The notes: generated from the sequence alone by a model not told the origin. A stretch of 64,000 nucleotides of DNA from CBDFNC01 sp965249895 (GCA_965249895.1 CBDFNC010000005.1:1550001-1614000); one strand, 5' to 3'; positions 8,520-17,440 are shown, counted from the first letter of the stretch. Numbers and translations are program-made.

Positions 8520-9965
8520 CTCATAAGTAAGTTCTTAAGACCTCGAAGCCCTTTAAATTCAAGGGGGCCATCATTTTTCCCCAGAGTTTAACGCGTCGCT
8601 TCCGTTGATTAATTGTACATAGAGTGTTTATCTGTCCCGTTTGGGGTTGGCGCGGCTGGCATACCGTGCCAGATAACTGCACCACTTTTTGAGCGTCAAT
8701 CTGAGATATTGAGCATTACCACTACTGAGAGCCGTCAGCACTTCACTCAGCCAACTGTCGGCACACCGGGCCACTTTCTGAGAAGAAATCAGCACACAGT
8801 GAAGTTGTCCGCAGGACCAAGCCATGAACCGTTTGAGTAACAACGTCAACATGCTTGCCCACACTAAACTCTCTGCGATAGCCTTATCCCGGGTGTTGAA
8901 TGTTTTCAATCCACTGTATGATTTCAGCTCCTTGAAAAAGAGCTCTATTTGCCAGCGTAACCCGTAAAACTCGCAGATTTTTTCAGCACTGAACTGACTG
9001 CGATTCAGGTTGGTAATTAGGTAACCTATGCAGGCTTTCTTTCTGTCCCAGAATGCGATCAGCCTGTGCTTTCCCTGTTTGTTTTTCCAGCTGAAAGTCA
9101 GGTCGAGCAGCTCATCTTTCTGTAACTTCATCTGTTTCAGTTTTTTACCCGGCAACCCTTTCAGTTCATGACCTTCGCTGTCAAAGGCTGCTTCAATCTC
9201 CGGATTAATCTGACCATTGGCGCGCATAATGACGAAGCCTCCGCATCGATTCGCTTCATCGCAGTAATTGATGTCGAAATACCCTGCGTCCATCAATAGT
9301 AAAATGCCCTCGATCTCATTGGCGAAGGGTTTATGGTGGTGCACGCTTTCTGAGTCCGGTGAAACGCCAAGGTAATTATAGCTTCCTGACATCAAATCCA
9401 TCGTCATGTGTAGCTCCATGGCCGCCGGATGTGTTTTCGTAAATCGTCCGGGGAACGTCTCTTTCAGGCCTATGTGCAGCTTGAGCGAACTGCCATCGTG
9501 AGCCTCTATTGCTCGGAAAGGGTATTCGTCCGGTAGTGCCTGGCTGAAAGCGCCGATTAACCATTCCTTAGCGGCCTGCTCGGTTAATTTTTTCAGTAAA
9601 CTGGTGAGCTCGGGCTTGCGTAATTTGTTGTGAAACGGTTTGTAGCTAATGTCCTTGCCTTCGTCGGTGCACAGTTGCTTATGGATATCAGCAAGGTTCA
9701 CTTGCTGGCGGGTGCCCAAGGTGTTAATCAGGGCCAGCACTATGTCAAAAGGAGAGATTTTTCGCATCCGTTTTATAAATCCACATTCTTTAGCGTGCTG
9801 CCTGATGGTTGCTGGGTTAAGAATACTGGTCAGGCGCTTAGAAATGCTGGTAAAGTTCATTTTGTGCTCAGGTTATTATTAAAGCTCTTGATATTTGATC
9901 ATGAGATGAGCACGACTTCCAGACTTCTTTAAAAAAACCTAAAAAAACAGATAGCTGAGCTTCTT
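8520..9965 (-). mobile_element. IS4-family insertion sequence (ends approximate)
   Basis: The transposase is intact, but the terminal repeats are not clear. TCTTAAGA occurs near both ends (about 8535 and 9962). Boundaries are estimates. Confidence 0.55.
8628..9860 (-). CDS. IS4 family transposase
   Basis: The 410-residue DDE transposase has an N-terminal DUF4372-like region, a first Asp in AIEAHDGSSLKLH (about 120), a second Asp in LLLMDAGYFD (about 192), and the IS4 Y-R-E-K signature in FYGLRWQIELFFKELK (about 316-331). It is full length with no visible damage. It lies between hipBA and the alanine-dehydrogenase-like gene. Confidence 0.9.
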   Translation of the reverse strand: MNFTSISKRLTSILNPATIRQHAKECGFIKRMRKISPFDIVLALINTLGTRQQVNLADIHKQLCTDEGKDISYKPFHNKLRKPELTSLLKKLTEQAAKEWLIGAFSQALPDEYPFRAIEAHDGSSLKLHIGLKETFPGRFTKTHPAAMELHMTMDLMSGSYNYLGVSPDSESVHHHKPFANEIEGILLLMDAGYFDINYCDEANRCGGFVIMRANGQINPEIEAAFDSEGHELKGLPGKKLKQMKLQKDELLDLTFSWKNKQGKHRLIAFWDRKKACIGYLITNLNRSQFSAEKICEFYGLRWQIELFFKELKSYSGLKTFNTRDKAIAESLVWASMLTLLLKRFMAWSCGQLHCVLISSQKVARCADSWLSEVLTALSSGNAQYLRLTLKKWCSYLARYASRANPKRDR

Positions 9966-10079
9966 AAGATCCTACCTATGAGTACTCAGTGTGGGCTATT
10001 ACTCATTTCTCCTTGAGCTATAACGCCAGCCTTAACTGACGCTTTTGTAGAAAGAAATACACCCTAGTTTACGGAATTG

Positions 10080-11261
10080 TTATGCATCGACCTCATTTGA
10101 GGCAGCATTTTCATCCGGATTAATGTGGGCGTGGGGGTAATGCGGTTCACGTTTTTGAAACGACAGAATATCGGTATCCTGAATCACGCCACCATTAATA
10201 TTTATAGCCCGTCGAATAGTCTCATTTTGCTGCCAACCATCACGGCCCGCCACAACACTCGGCAAATAGACAATGAGAGCTGCGGAGATTGAGCGCGAGG
10301 CGCTTTCCCAGAGGTAGCTTGGAGTATGATCCACAGCGTAGTAATCTATTGTTTCATATTTAAACATTGGATTCTTGAAGGTGGTAGGTTTGGCAAAAAA
10401 GAATCCCATACCCTCATCGCAACTAACATCAATAATCAGGCTGTTGGGTTTGAGACATGAGCTTTCCGCTTCGATCACAAAATGGGTAGGGTTTTCCGTT
10501 TCTTGAAAGGTTCCGTTTATGATGATATCAGCTTCACTGATGAGATCAGTCAACGCCCGCTCAGTTCCATCGTGCTCCACCACCAACATGCGGGCCTCAC
10601 CCTCCTTCCCTTCCCTAATCCGGGCATAGTGACAATCAAGTACCTCTTCACGTACCTCATGGTCGGGGCGCTGAATGCAGATGGTGATATCTCTAAACCC
10701 ATGCGCTTTAAGTGCGTATATCGCCCCACGACTGACTGCACCAAAGCTGAAAAGAATCGTTTTGCGCTGATTACCGTAATGCCCATCGATACCTTTAAGT
10801 TGTAAAGCATGTAGTACCGCGCAATAACCCGCCATTTCGTTGTTCTTATAGAACGTGTGGCGGCCAATCTGACCGTGAGGAGTCCAAACAAACATTTCCT
10901 CAAAGGCAATGAGTGTCAGCTTACGATCGAGTGCAGCTTGGGTGATATCTTGTTGCTGCACACAATGCACATAACCCCAAAGTGTTCCGCCTTCGCGAAG
11001 TTCCAGTAAATCAGCTAATACTGGCTTGGCAATGATAACCGAACCAATGTCGGCCAATAATTCGTGGCGTGTGGCAATGCCACCCGTCAGAGCAGCAATT
11101 TCCGAGTCAGCGATACCGAATGGTACTCCATAGCCCTCCTCAAATATCAGCTGGTGACGAATTTCTTCAGGAAGGCGTGACAAATGCCCTGGATGGATTG
11201 GAACACGTCGCTCATCCTCTTTTTTTGAAGTCCCAATGACTCCCAATGTCAATTTACTCAT
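10080..11261 (-). CDS. Alanine dehydrogenase/PNT-family oxidoreductase (carboxyethylornithine synthase-like)
   Basis: The 393-residue protein starts MSKLTLGVIGTSKKEDERRVP, the N-terminal substrate-binding motif of the alanine dehydrogenase / NAD(P) transhydrogenase family (E-R-R-V-P). HTFYKNNEMAGYCAVLHALQ occupies about 138-157, and a Rossmann segment (TILFSFGAVSRGAIYALKA, about 168-186) has FSFGAVSRGA in place of the usual GxGxxG. Homologues are named alanine dehydrogenase or N5-(carboxyethyl)ornithine synthase; the substrate cannot be told apart here. It stands alone in the accessory region and appears intact. Confidence 0.75.
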   Translation of the reverse strand: MSKLTLGVIGTSKKEDERRVPIHPGHLSRLPEEIRHQLIFEEGYGVPFGIADSEIAALTGGIATRHELLADIGSVIIAKPVLADLLELREGGTLWGYVHCVQQQDITQAALDRKLTLIAFEEMFVWTPHGQIGRHTFYKNNEMAGYCAVLHALQLKGIDGHYGNQRKTILFSFGAVSRGAIYALKAHGFRDITICIQRPDHEVREEVLDCHYARIREGKEGEARMLVVEHDGTERALTDLISEADIIINGTFQETENPTHFVIEAESSCLKPNSLIIDVSCDEGMGFFFAKPTTFKNPMFKYETIDYYAVDHTPSYLWESASRSISAALIVYLPSVVAGRDGWQQNETIRRAININGGVIQDTDILSFQKREPHYPHAHINPDENAASNEVDA

Positions 11262-11386
11262 ATCATTTCCTTTCTCTTGAGAAAATTAAAGCTTGTGATT
11301 TCATGAAAGAATTATCAACAGTTCTAATGGTCTTCCTTATCCAATATTTTCAATCGTGTGAATTTCAGGCCGATTCAAACCATTCA

Positions 11387-11510
11387 AGCTAACGCCCAGC
11401 CCAGCCCAGCAGTAGGCTGGACGGAGCTTTTTTGTATTAATTTGAGAGGGTCAGCGAACAACACAAAATCAGTGGAATATAGACTGCTGCGCTGCAGCCG
11501 CTTGTTAGGA
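11387..11510 (-). repeat. attC-like recombination hairpin
   Basis: On the minus strand this begins TCCTAACAAGCGGCTGCAG and ends GGGCTGGGCGTTAGC. The outer boxes resemble R'' (RYYYAAC) and R' (GTTRRRY), each with about one mismatch, and CAGCAG/CTGCTG can pair inside. It lies just downstream of the ankyrin frame, as an attC lies after its cassette gene. No integron integrase is present. Confidence 0.42.
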
Positions 11511-11579
11511 GTAACTAAGGTAAACCTGTAACAGCTCTTGCCAATGAGGTCTTGCTCTGCTGTTTAATTTTGCACCAGA

Positions 11580-11825
11580 TCAACTCAATAGACGAAGGAC
11601 ACTTTCACTTGAATGATGCAGAACTACTTCTAGAGGAACAATACCATGCTCATTCTGCGCACTTAGGTTAACACCACTATCTATTAAGAACTGTATAATT
11701 CCTACATTATAATTATTATTATTGTTAATTGCGAACATCAGTGCGGAACCGTACTCGGGATCTTGGTAATTAAGCTCTCCACCAATTTTAACCCGCCCTT
11801 CGAGTAGTTCTAGATTTCTAGGCAT
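11580..11825 (-). pseudogene. Ankyrin-repeat protein fragment
   Basis: This 81-residue frame carries one to two ankyrin-like repeats (GSALMFAINN...YNVGIIQFLIDSGVNLSAQNEHG). Complete ankyrin proteins are longer, and an in-frame stop lies just before the ATG, so it is probably an N-terminally truncated remnant. It is followed by the attC-like site and could be a stray integron cassette. Confidence 0.5.
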
Positions 11826-12286
11826 TCATATTCATAGGTTAGCTGCTGATTTTGCGGCTGACGTAACTGGCGAACACGATTGATCAGGGTATCCGCCAGA
11901 CGCTGGTAAATAACGGTTTCAAAACTGTGCTCTATCACCTTCACTTTCTTCGGTGGCTTTTTCTTAATATCAAAGAAATCATCCCATTCACTCTGAGCCT
12001 GCTTATGCCTGGTGTGGGTGTTTAGCTGGATTGGTCGCTGGTGACCATCTTCAAGCTCCTGGCCACCGCCTATATAAAAGTTGGTTTCTTCATCAATTCG
12101 TAGGCTGGCGCCACTCGCCAGGATGTCTATGTCTCGGCCTACGGCCTCTACTCCTTTTTGCGCTAACAGGGATTTGATAACTCCTCTGTGAGCCTTGCTA
12201 TCGCTGAGCGTACAGTTATTGACAGGGGGTAAACTGGGACATATATCTTTTCCTAGACTGGGACATCCATCTTTTCCAAACCTCAA
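11810..12286 (-). CDS. Hypothetical protein
   Basis: A frame of 158 residues that I do not recognise. Its first 20 residues are translated from the GGATGTCCCAG-type repeat, so the true start is probably further in. The rest is hydrophilic (DIDILASGASLRIDEETNFY; KKKPPKKVKVIEHSFE) with no signal peptide or membrane segment. It overlaps the ankyrin frame by 16 bp. It may be the 3' end of a gene cut by the repeat. Confidence 0.4.
   Translation of the reverse strand: MRFGKDGCPSLGKDICPSLPPVNNCTLSDSKAHRGVIKSLLAQKGVEAVGRDIDILASGASLRIDEETNFYIGGGQELEDGHQRPIQLNTHTRHKQAQSEWDDFFDIKKKPPKKVKVIEHSFETVIYQRLADTLINRVRQLRQPQNQQLTYEYECLEI
12234..12281 (-). repeat. Two 24-bp units with CTGGGACAT core on the 3' side of the REP-associated transposase
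   Basis: Units 12234-12257 and 12258-12281 share CTGGGACAT...CTTTTCC. The second contains CTGGGACATCCA, the reverse complement of the TGGATGTCCCAG repeats at 17036-17440 on the other side of the transposase gene. Confidence 0.65.
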
Positions 12287-12463
12287 TTTAAGCCCACAAA
12301 AATACCATCATGCAACTTTGTTAAAATGCCACATCAATAATTTTTATGGTTTCAGAGAAATATTGAAAAACCGTCAATACCAACAAAATATCTGCAGTTA
12401 AGGCGTAACTGGGCTAGCTTAATGGATGATTAGCTTGTTGGGTTGTTTCGATGTTTTCTTGTG

Positions 12464-13254
12464 CTATCCAGATTGGTAAAGCCGGTCACAGGCCGAATGG
12501 CCTTTTATCCAATGATGTCCAACCTTGTGACTGAGTGCGGTTATGGCTTCCCAGGTGCCTGCAGCACTGCCAAATGAGCGACTAAAATGCTGTACTGTCA
12601 TTACCCAGGATTCATGCGGAACAAGCAGGTTTTCCAATAGCTTTGGTGTCTCTTCCGATATGTAACCTGCTTTGTCTTCTCGGATAGCTCGCCTGTCCAA
12701 TCTGTGAGGTAAAGGTACTCCTTGAAGTCAAAAGGAATTTCTCTATCCGTGTTATTCTTTGAGCGGGCAAAAGGCAACAAAAAATGGCTTCTTTCTGCTC
12801 CTTGGTCCGCGCACTGCTTATCACTCGCCGCTTTCCAGTCGCCAATTCGTTCATGGATTGAGGTAAATTCCTCTTCTTCCACGGAATCACACAAGCCTGC
12901 CCTGATTGGGTTTAAATCCACATAAACCATACAGGCCAATAACGCCGTCTCGTCCATCAGTGCCTGACTTCTAAATCTGCCTTCCCAAAACCGCCCTTTG
13001 CACTTATCTTCCTTGTTCGCTTCCCGGGCGATGTGTTCATTCAGGCAACGCATAAACCAACTAATATCCGCTAGCCGTTCACGCCAAATATTCACCAGTT
13101 TCCTGGCTGCATCAACTTCAGCTTCACTTTTTGCTTGGCCAGTTTGCCAACGTTCAACCAGTACATGAATTGCAAACAGATTACCCCAGCGTTCAATAAC
13201 AGCCTCATCAGAAAGTTGCTTATTTCCCACTAAATCAACATGTAAGACAACATG
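12464..13254 (-). pseudogene. REP-associated tyrosine transposase (RAYT), C-terminal part
   Basis: Read across the RIT junction the frame runs HYHVVLHVDLVGNKQLS and then NIWRERLADISWFMRCLNE, with GRFWEGRFRSQAL and YVDLNPIRAG, all hallmarks of the RAYT (IS200-like, Y1/HUH) family that mobilises REP sequences. A one-base deletion near 12690 shifts the frame; the correct continuation (RAIREDKAGYI...LYQSG) ends at 12464. The gene is thus broken twice, by the RIT insertion and by this frameshift. Confidence 0.85.
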
Positions 13255-13258
13255 GTAG

Positions 13259-13287
13259 TGATATGTTCAGTTATCTATTATGTTGAG
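13259..13287 (+). repeat. RIT left inverted repeat
   Basis: 29 bp, exact reverse complement of 16703-16731; begins TGATATGTTCAGTTATC. Confidence 0.92.
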
Positions 13288-13354
13288 CTGATAGTCCTCC
13301 TCCGCTAATTTCTTCATTTCTTTGTAAAAACGCTGCACATAATTTCGCTATTAC

Positions 13355-13400
13355 AACTCCTTATTGAGCCTAACTAAGCAGGGCGAACCAATAAGGAGTT
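13355..13400 (+). promoter_or_regulatory. Hairpin that buries the ritA ribosome binding site
   Basis: AACTCCTTATTG (13355-13366) pairs perfectly with CAATAAGGAGTT (13389-13400), loop 22. The right arm contains AAGGAG, the binding site for the ATG at 13405. It could throttle translation, or be a recombinase core site with 12-bp arms. Confidence 0.6.
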
Positions 13401-13404
13401 TATT

Positions 13405-14664
13405 ATGCCGCTTGAACAGATCTTCACTTGTCCTAAAGTTCTTACCAGGCTACGTAATGGTCCATTAGCCACGTTGCTCAATGGTTTTTGTATCTGGCTG
13501 CAAGATTCGAACTTTAGACGTGAGTCCATTAGTAAACACTTACGAAATGTCTCTCGTTTTAACGACTATCTGGGAGGGGCTACAGCGTTGTCCCGAGAGG
13601 TTGTCACATCCAAAGAAATCGTGTGTTTTTTTAAATCTTACCCAATACAGTGCGGTCACAAAGAGACGCTGCAAAGTCATCTCCGTGACGTTCATTATTC
13701 GATAAATCGATTTGTCACTTACCTCGTTCAAAAAGGGGCATTCGTCCCAGAGATACAAACTCCCATTTACCAGAACTTGTTGGTGGCTTACCTGTCATGG
13801 TTACGCAATTATCAACATTTAGCGTTCGGCTCTGTAGCGTTACGTCGGCGTTATATAATTCAGTTTCTGTGCTGGCTTGGTCCGCAAGCGACTATAGAAG
13901 GGTTGTCACAACTGACCAGCTCTCACGTTGAGACGTTCTTTTTGGCCCATGCTCAGAGCATGGGGAAATCTAGCCGACGCTCTCTACAAGCAACATTGCG
14001 CACCTTCTTCCGGTTTTGCCTGCAGAAGGGATATATCCGGTGTCCACTGGATAAGGCCGTGCCTACCATACGGACGTACAAATTAGCCACGGTACCGCGC
14101 ACATTGAGCGACGAACAAGCGCAGCAAGTGCTTCAGTCAATCGATACAAACACGAGTGTTGGTAAACGAGATTATGCCATCCTTCTGTTGCTCTATACCT
14201 TTGGTGTCCGTGGCGGGCAAGTGCGTGCTCTGCGGCTGGAGGATATTCGCTGGGCTGAGGAAAAAATCCTCTTTAAGGCGTTGAAAAACGGCAAAGAGAG
14301 TCTGTTACCTTTAACAGCGTGGGTCGGTAACAGTTTGTTTGACTATATAAAAAGTGCGCGTCCCAGCGCCTCCTATCCGCAGGTCTTTTTGACCGCTCGG
14401 GCACCACATCAACCACTTTACCATGCATCGGCCATTTCCGAGATCGTCCAACGCAACATCAGCCACCTGAATATTAAGCTACCCAGTAAAGGGGCACATC
14501 TATTTCGACATTGTTTTGCCAGTCGAATGATTCAACAAGGCCATTCGCTCAAGGCAATTGCCGATATATTGGGGCATCGCCATCTCGCCACCACATTTAT
14601 TTATACCAAAGTCGACTTTAATGCTCTCAAACAAGTGGCCCTGCCGTGGCCGCAGGAGGTATGA
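13405..14664 (+). CDS. RIT tyrosine recombinase A
   Basis: This 419-residue phage-integrase-family enzyme has an N-terminal core-binding SAM-like region (about 20-200) and the catalytic domain. Arg I lies in LLYTFGVRGGQVRALRL (about 270), the HxxR box in HLFRHCFASRM (about 370), the second His in ILGHRHLATT (about 392) and the nucleophile Tyr in FIYTKVD (about 400). It is the first of three overlapping recombinases and its stop overlaps the next gene. Its ribosome binding site lies in a stem (13355-13400). Confidence 0.9.
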   Translation: MPLEQIFTCPKVLTRLRNGPLATLLNGFCIWLQDSNFRRESISKHLRNVSRFNDYLGGATALSREVVTSKEIVCFFKSYPIQCGHKETLQSHLRDVHYSINRFVTYLVQKGAFVPEIQTPIYQNLLVAYLSWLRNYQHLAFGSVALRRRYIIQFLCWLGPQATIEGLSQLTSSHVETFFLAHAQSMGKSSRRSLQATLRTFFRFCLQKGYIRCPLDKAVPTIRTYKLATVPRTLSDEQAQQVLQSIDTNTSVGKRDYAILLLLYTFGVRGGQVRALRLEDIRWAEEKILFKALKNGKESLLPLTAWVGNSLFDYIKSARPSASYPQVFLTARAPHQPLYHASAISEIVQRNISHLNIKLPSKGAHLFRHCFASRMIQQGHSLKAIADILGHRHLATTFIYTKVDFNALKQVALPWPQEV

Positions 14665-14666
14665 AC

Positions 14667-15635
14667 ATGGTGAACCTGCACAGTTGTTTGGCGACCCAGA
14701 TCCAAAATCTCATCGATTTACGTTGCCTGTCAGGGACTGATTATCACAGCCAGGCGAAGCTCCTGGAATACTTCGACCATTTTCTAATTGAACACCTATT
14801 TAAGGAACCCCGTATCACCAGTCAGATCATCGATGATTATCAGCACAGCCTGTTACCTCTTGCACCACGAAGTCGGAACAACCGGTTTTGTGTGGTTAAG
14901 CAGTTGTGTGAGTATCTTGCGGCTAAGGATCCACAAAGTTATGTGCCTGATCCCATAAAGTACACCCCATCCAGTGCGGCTCATAAACCCTATATCTACA
15001 CCCTCAGTGAAATTCGGGCATTGCTGACGGCGACCACTCAGTTCACGCCAACCAATTCACTTCGACCCCACACTTACTGTACGCTTCTGGGGCTTCTATA
15101 TTGCACAGGAATACGGATAGGCGAAGCTTTCGCTTTAGATCTACAAGACTTCAACCGCACTGAGGAACGACTCCTTATTACAGCAGGAAAATTCCATAAG
15201 GCTCGTTGGTTACCTTTGGCGTCATCGGCCTGTCGGGTACTAGAGCGCTATCTTCAACGACGCTGTCAATCAACCCCCCATACACCAGACTCGCCCCTTT
15301 TTGTTAACCTGCGTCACCGCCGTTTACATCACGGCACTGTCAGTCACGACTTTTATCGGCTGCTGCAGTCTTGCGGCATCACCCATAATGGGCCTTCCCA
15401 CCCGCGCATCCACGATCTACGACATACCTTCGCTGTTCACCGGTTGCTCACTTGGTACCGTAATGGCGATGATGTTAATGCGAAGCTTCCAGCGCTGGCC
15501 ACTTATATGGGTCATGTGAATATCTCTTCGACTCAAGTCTATTTACGGCCGACAACCGAATTACTTAACCAAGTCCAGCAACGGTTTTACAGTCACTACC
15601 TCGACCATGTAAAACCGATTGGAGAACAAATATGA
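14667..15635 (+). CDS. RIT tyrosine recombinase B
   Basis: This 322-residue tyrosine recombinase shows Arg I in LLYCTGIRIGEAFAL, HDLRHTFAVHRL, MGHVNISSTQVYL, with the nucleophile Tyr in QVYLRP. ATG at 14667 is preferred because AGGAGG (14654-14659) is well spaced; ATG 14661 also overlaps the ritA stop (ATGA) and cannot be excluded. The tight overlap implies coupled translation with A and C. Confidence 0.88.
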   Translation: MVNLHSCLATQIQNLIDLRCLSGTDYHSQAKLLEYFDHFLIEHLFKEPRITSQIIDDYQHSLLPLAPRSRNNRFCVVKQLCEYLAAKDPQSYVPDPIKYTPSSAAHKPYIYTLSEIRALLTATTQFTPTNSLRPHTYCTLLGLLYCTGIRIGEAFALDLQDFNRTEERLLITAGKFHKARWLPLASSACRVLERYLQRRCQSTPHTPDSPLFVNLRHRRLHHGTVSHDFYRLLQSCGITHNGPSHPRIHDLRHTFAVHRLLTWYRNGDDVNAKLPALATYMGHVNISSTQVYLRPTTELLNQVQQRFYSHYLDHVKPIGEQI

Positions 15636-16657
15636 ATCACTCATTGGCTATTTTTATTAAACGCTTTTTAAGTCACTACCTGCCGGTCCAAAAAGGCCTT
15701 TCCGTAAATACCATTACAACCTACCGTGATGCGATCAAGCTGCTGCTCTGCTATGCGAGCGACAAGATCCCAAAGCAGATCGATGAACTGATGGTGGAAG
15801 ATATTACCGAAACCCTCGTGTTAGATTTTCTCGAACACCTGGAGCAGGTACGAAATTGCTGTCCAAATACCCGCAACATTCGCCTGGCGGCTATCCGCTG
15901 CCTGTTCCTTTTTATTGCTCGGCAGGAGCCCATTTTAATCGTTCAAAGCCAGCAAATTCGAGCGATTCCTAAGAAGCGCACTAAGCACAAACAAGTAGGC
16001 TACCTTGAAGAAAAAGAAGTGCAGGCCGTGCTGGAGGCGCTTGATATCAACTCCCGTAGTGGAATTCGCAATAAAGCTCTGCTCCTGCTCTTGTACAACA
16101 CCGGTGCACGAGTCAGCGAAATCGTTGAATTGAAACTTGACGACCTGCACTTAGAGGAGGCCCCACAGGTTAGACTCTTTGGCAAAGGAAGAAAGGAACG
16201 TAGCTGCCCGCTTTGGCCAGAAACTATTGATGCGATCAAGGCCTATTTAAAACAAAGAGATCCAGTAGTGTCCGGTATCAAGAACGTGTTCCTTAATGCT
16301 ACTGGTACCGCCATTACCCGCTTCGGGATTCGTTACATTACGCGTCAATTGGGTTCGAAAACACCACTCTTAGCCTCCTCCGGGAAACAACTCAACCCGC
16401 ACACGGTCCGCCATACCACTGCGATGCATCTTCTTAGGGCAGGAAACGATGTCAATATGGTGAGTTATTGGTTGGGGCACGCTGATATCAACACCACCCA
16501 CATTTATTTGGAAATAGACATGGAAATGAAACGAAAGATGATTGAAAAAGCGGGGGCTCCAACGGTCAGCGACAAAACGCCATGGCAAGAGCCTAAAATA
16601 CTTCAATGGCTAGAAAGACTCTCCAAGAGGCCAGAATTATGTGCCGATTTTCATTGA
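15632..16657 (+). CDS. RIT tyrosine recombinase C
   Basis: This 341-residue XerC/D-like recombinase has an N-terminal SAM-like domain (NTITTYRDAIKLLL), Arg I in LLYNTGARVSEIVEL (about 175), HTVRHTTAMHLLRAG (about 270) and LGHADINTTHIYLEID with the nucleophile Tyr at about 306. Its ATG overlaps the stop of recombinase B (ATGA, 15632-15635). All catalytic residues are present. Confidence 0.9.
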   Translation: MNHSLAIFIKRFLSHYLPVQKGLSVNTITTYRDAIKLLLCYASDKIPKQIDELMVEDITETLVLDFLEHLEQVRNCCPNTRNIRLAAIRCLFLFIARQEPILIVQSQQIRAIPKKRTKHKQVGYLEEKEVQAVLEALDINSRSGIRNKALLLLLYNTGARVSEIVELKLDDLHLEEAPQVRLFGKGRKERSCPLWPETIDAIKAYLKQRDPVVSGIKNVFLNATGTAITRFGIRYITRQLGSKTPLLASSGKQLNPHTVRHTTAMHLLRAGNDVNMVSYWLGHADINTTHIYLEIDMEMKRKMIEKAGAPTVSDKTPWQEPKILQWLERLSKRPELCADFH

Positions 16658-16702
16658 GCTAACAGAAGGAAAGGGTAAAGCAGAGGACATTAGAATGTGT
16701 AA

Positions 16703-16731
16703 CTCAACATAATAGATAACTGAACATATCA
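16703..16731 (+). repeat. RIT right inverted repeat
   Basis: 29 bp, exact reverse complement of 13259-13287. Confidence 0.92.
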
Positions 16732-16733
16732 TT

Positions 16734-16757
16734 ACTTATGTGGTGCACTACATAAGT
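16734..16757. repeat. 24-bp palindrome at the RIT right boundary
   Basis: ACTTATGT-GGTGCACT-ACATAAGT is symmetric apart from one central pair. It lies between the right inverted repeat and the host gene, with no counterpart on the left side. Confidence 0.7.
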
Positions 16758-16761
16758 AGTG

Positions 16762-16971
16762 GTTGCTCATCACTGCGTATGCGCAGACGTCTATCGAGAA
16801 CAAACCGGCAAGAAAGCGGAGCCGGTCTACTACCCAGGGTTTTCTGTGTTCATAAGAGCGATTAGCATATTTGTCGTAACCACATAAGAAAGCTCGACGA
16901 ACACATCTTGCGACACAGTGGTAGAACGGGGTTGATTCAGGGTGGATTAAGCGGGATCTGGCAACAGTCAT
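16762..16971 (-). pseudogene. REP-associated tyrosine transposase, N-terminal part
   Basis: The frame starts MTVARSRLIHPESTPFYHCV and runs to VCAYAVMSNHY, where the HUH motif (SNHYHVV) is cut by the RIT element. The rest of the HUH motif is at 13231-13254. The start and upstream sequence are part of a 177-bp repeat that is duplicated upstream. Confidence 0.85.
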
Positions 16972-17053
16972 AGCACCTCCGACTTACAACAGCCATCTAT
17001 TTATTATGGACTGCCATTTTCGTTACCACAATATTGTGGATGTCCCAGATATC
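16877..17053 (-). repeat. 177-bp direct repeat, copy 1 (RAYT 5' end)
   Basis: Identical by eye to 17066-17242. It contains about the first 30 codons of the transposase, its start codon and its upstream region ending in GTGGATGTCCCAG. Confidence 0.85.
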
Positions 17054-17440
17054 CCGATATCACTTTAACCACATAAGAAAGCTCGACGAACACATCTTGC
17101 GACACAGTGGTAGAACGGGGTTGATTCAGGGTGGATTAAGCGGGATCTGGCAACAGTCATAGCACCTCCGACTTACAACAGCCATCTATTTATTATGGAC
17201 TGCCATTTTCGTTACCACAATATTGTGGATGTCCCAGATATCACTGTGGATGTCCCAGTTATTGTTATTTCCCATGACTCGGGGTTTCGGCGACTTGCTA
17301 CGTCTTACCGAATAAAGGGCTTTCACCTTTTGATCTTCTACCGATTTATCTCGGCGCACTGGATGCCCCAGTTATTTGCAACAGCCTTAATCTAAGTATG
17401 AGTCGGGCTTGAAAGCGGCGCAAGATAGTGGATGTCCCAG
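17036..17440. repeat. Five GTGGATGTCCCAG-type repeats upstream of the RAYT gene
   Basis: The 13-mer GTGGATGTCCCAG occurs at 17036, 17225, 17246 and 17428, with a variant (CTGGATGCCCCAG) at 17359; most are followed by TTATT or ATATC. Reverse-complement copies lie at 12234-12281. The core is an imperfect palindrome and it flanks the transposase on both sides, so it may be the repeat this RAYT recognises. Confidence 0.6.
17066..17242 (-). repeat. 177-bp direct repeat, copy 2
   Basis: A tandem copy of 16877-17053, separated by 12 bases. The start codon copy at 17160 leads into a frame that stops soon after the duplication boundary. Confidence 0.85.

Larger units (their letters stand above)
13261..16755 (+). 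mobile_element. RIT element (recombinase in trio) inserted in the RAYT gene
   Basis: Three co-oriented, overlapping tyrosine recombinase genes lie between 29-bp perfect inverted repeats (13259-13287 and 16703-16731). The host sequence GTAGTG occurs at both junctions (13255-13260 and 16756-16761), consistent with a short target duplication. The right side carries 24 further bases with a palindrome, so the element is asymmetric. Confidence 0.88.

Noticed and set aside
9630..9932. Plus-strand frame at the IS4 end
   Set aside because: It is antisense to the IS4 transposase start and has no recognised motif.
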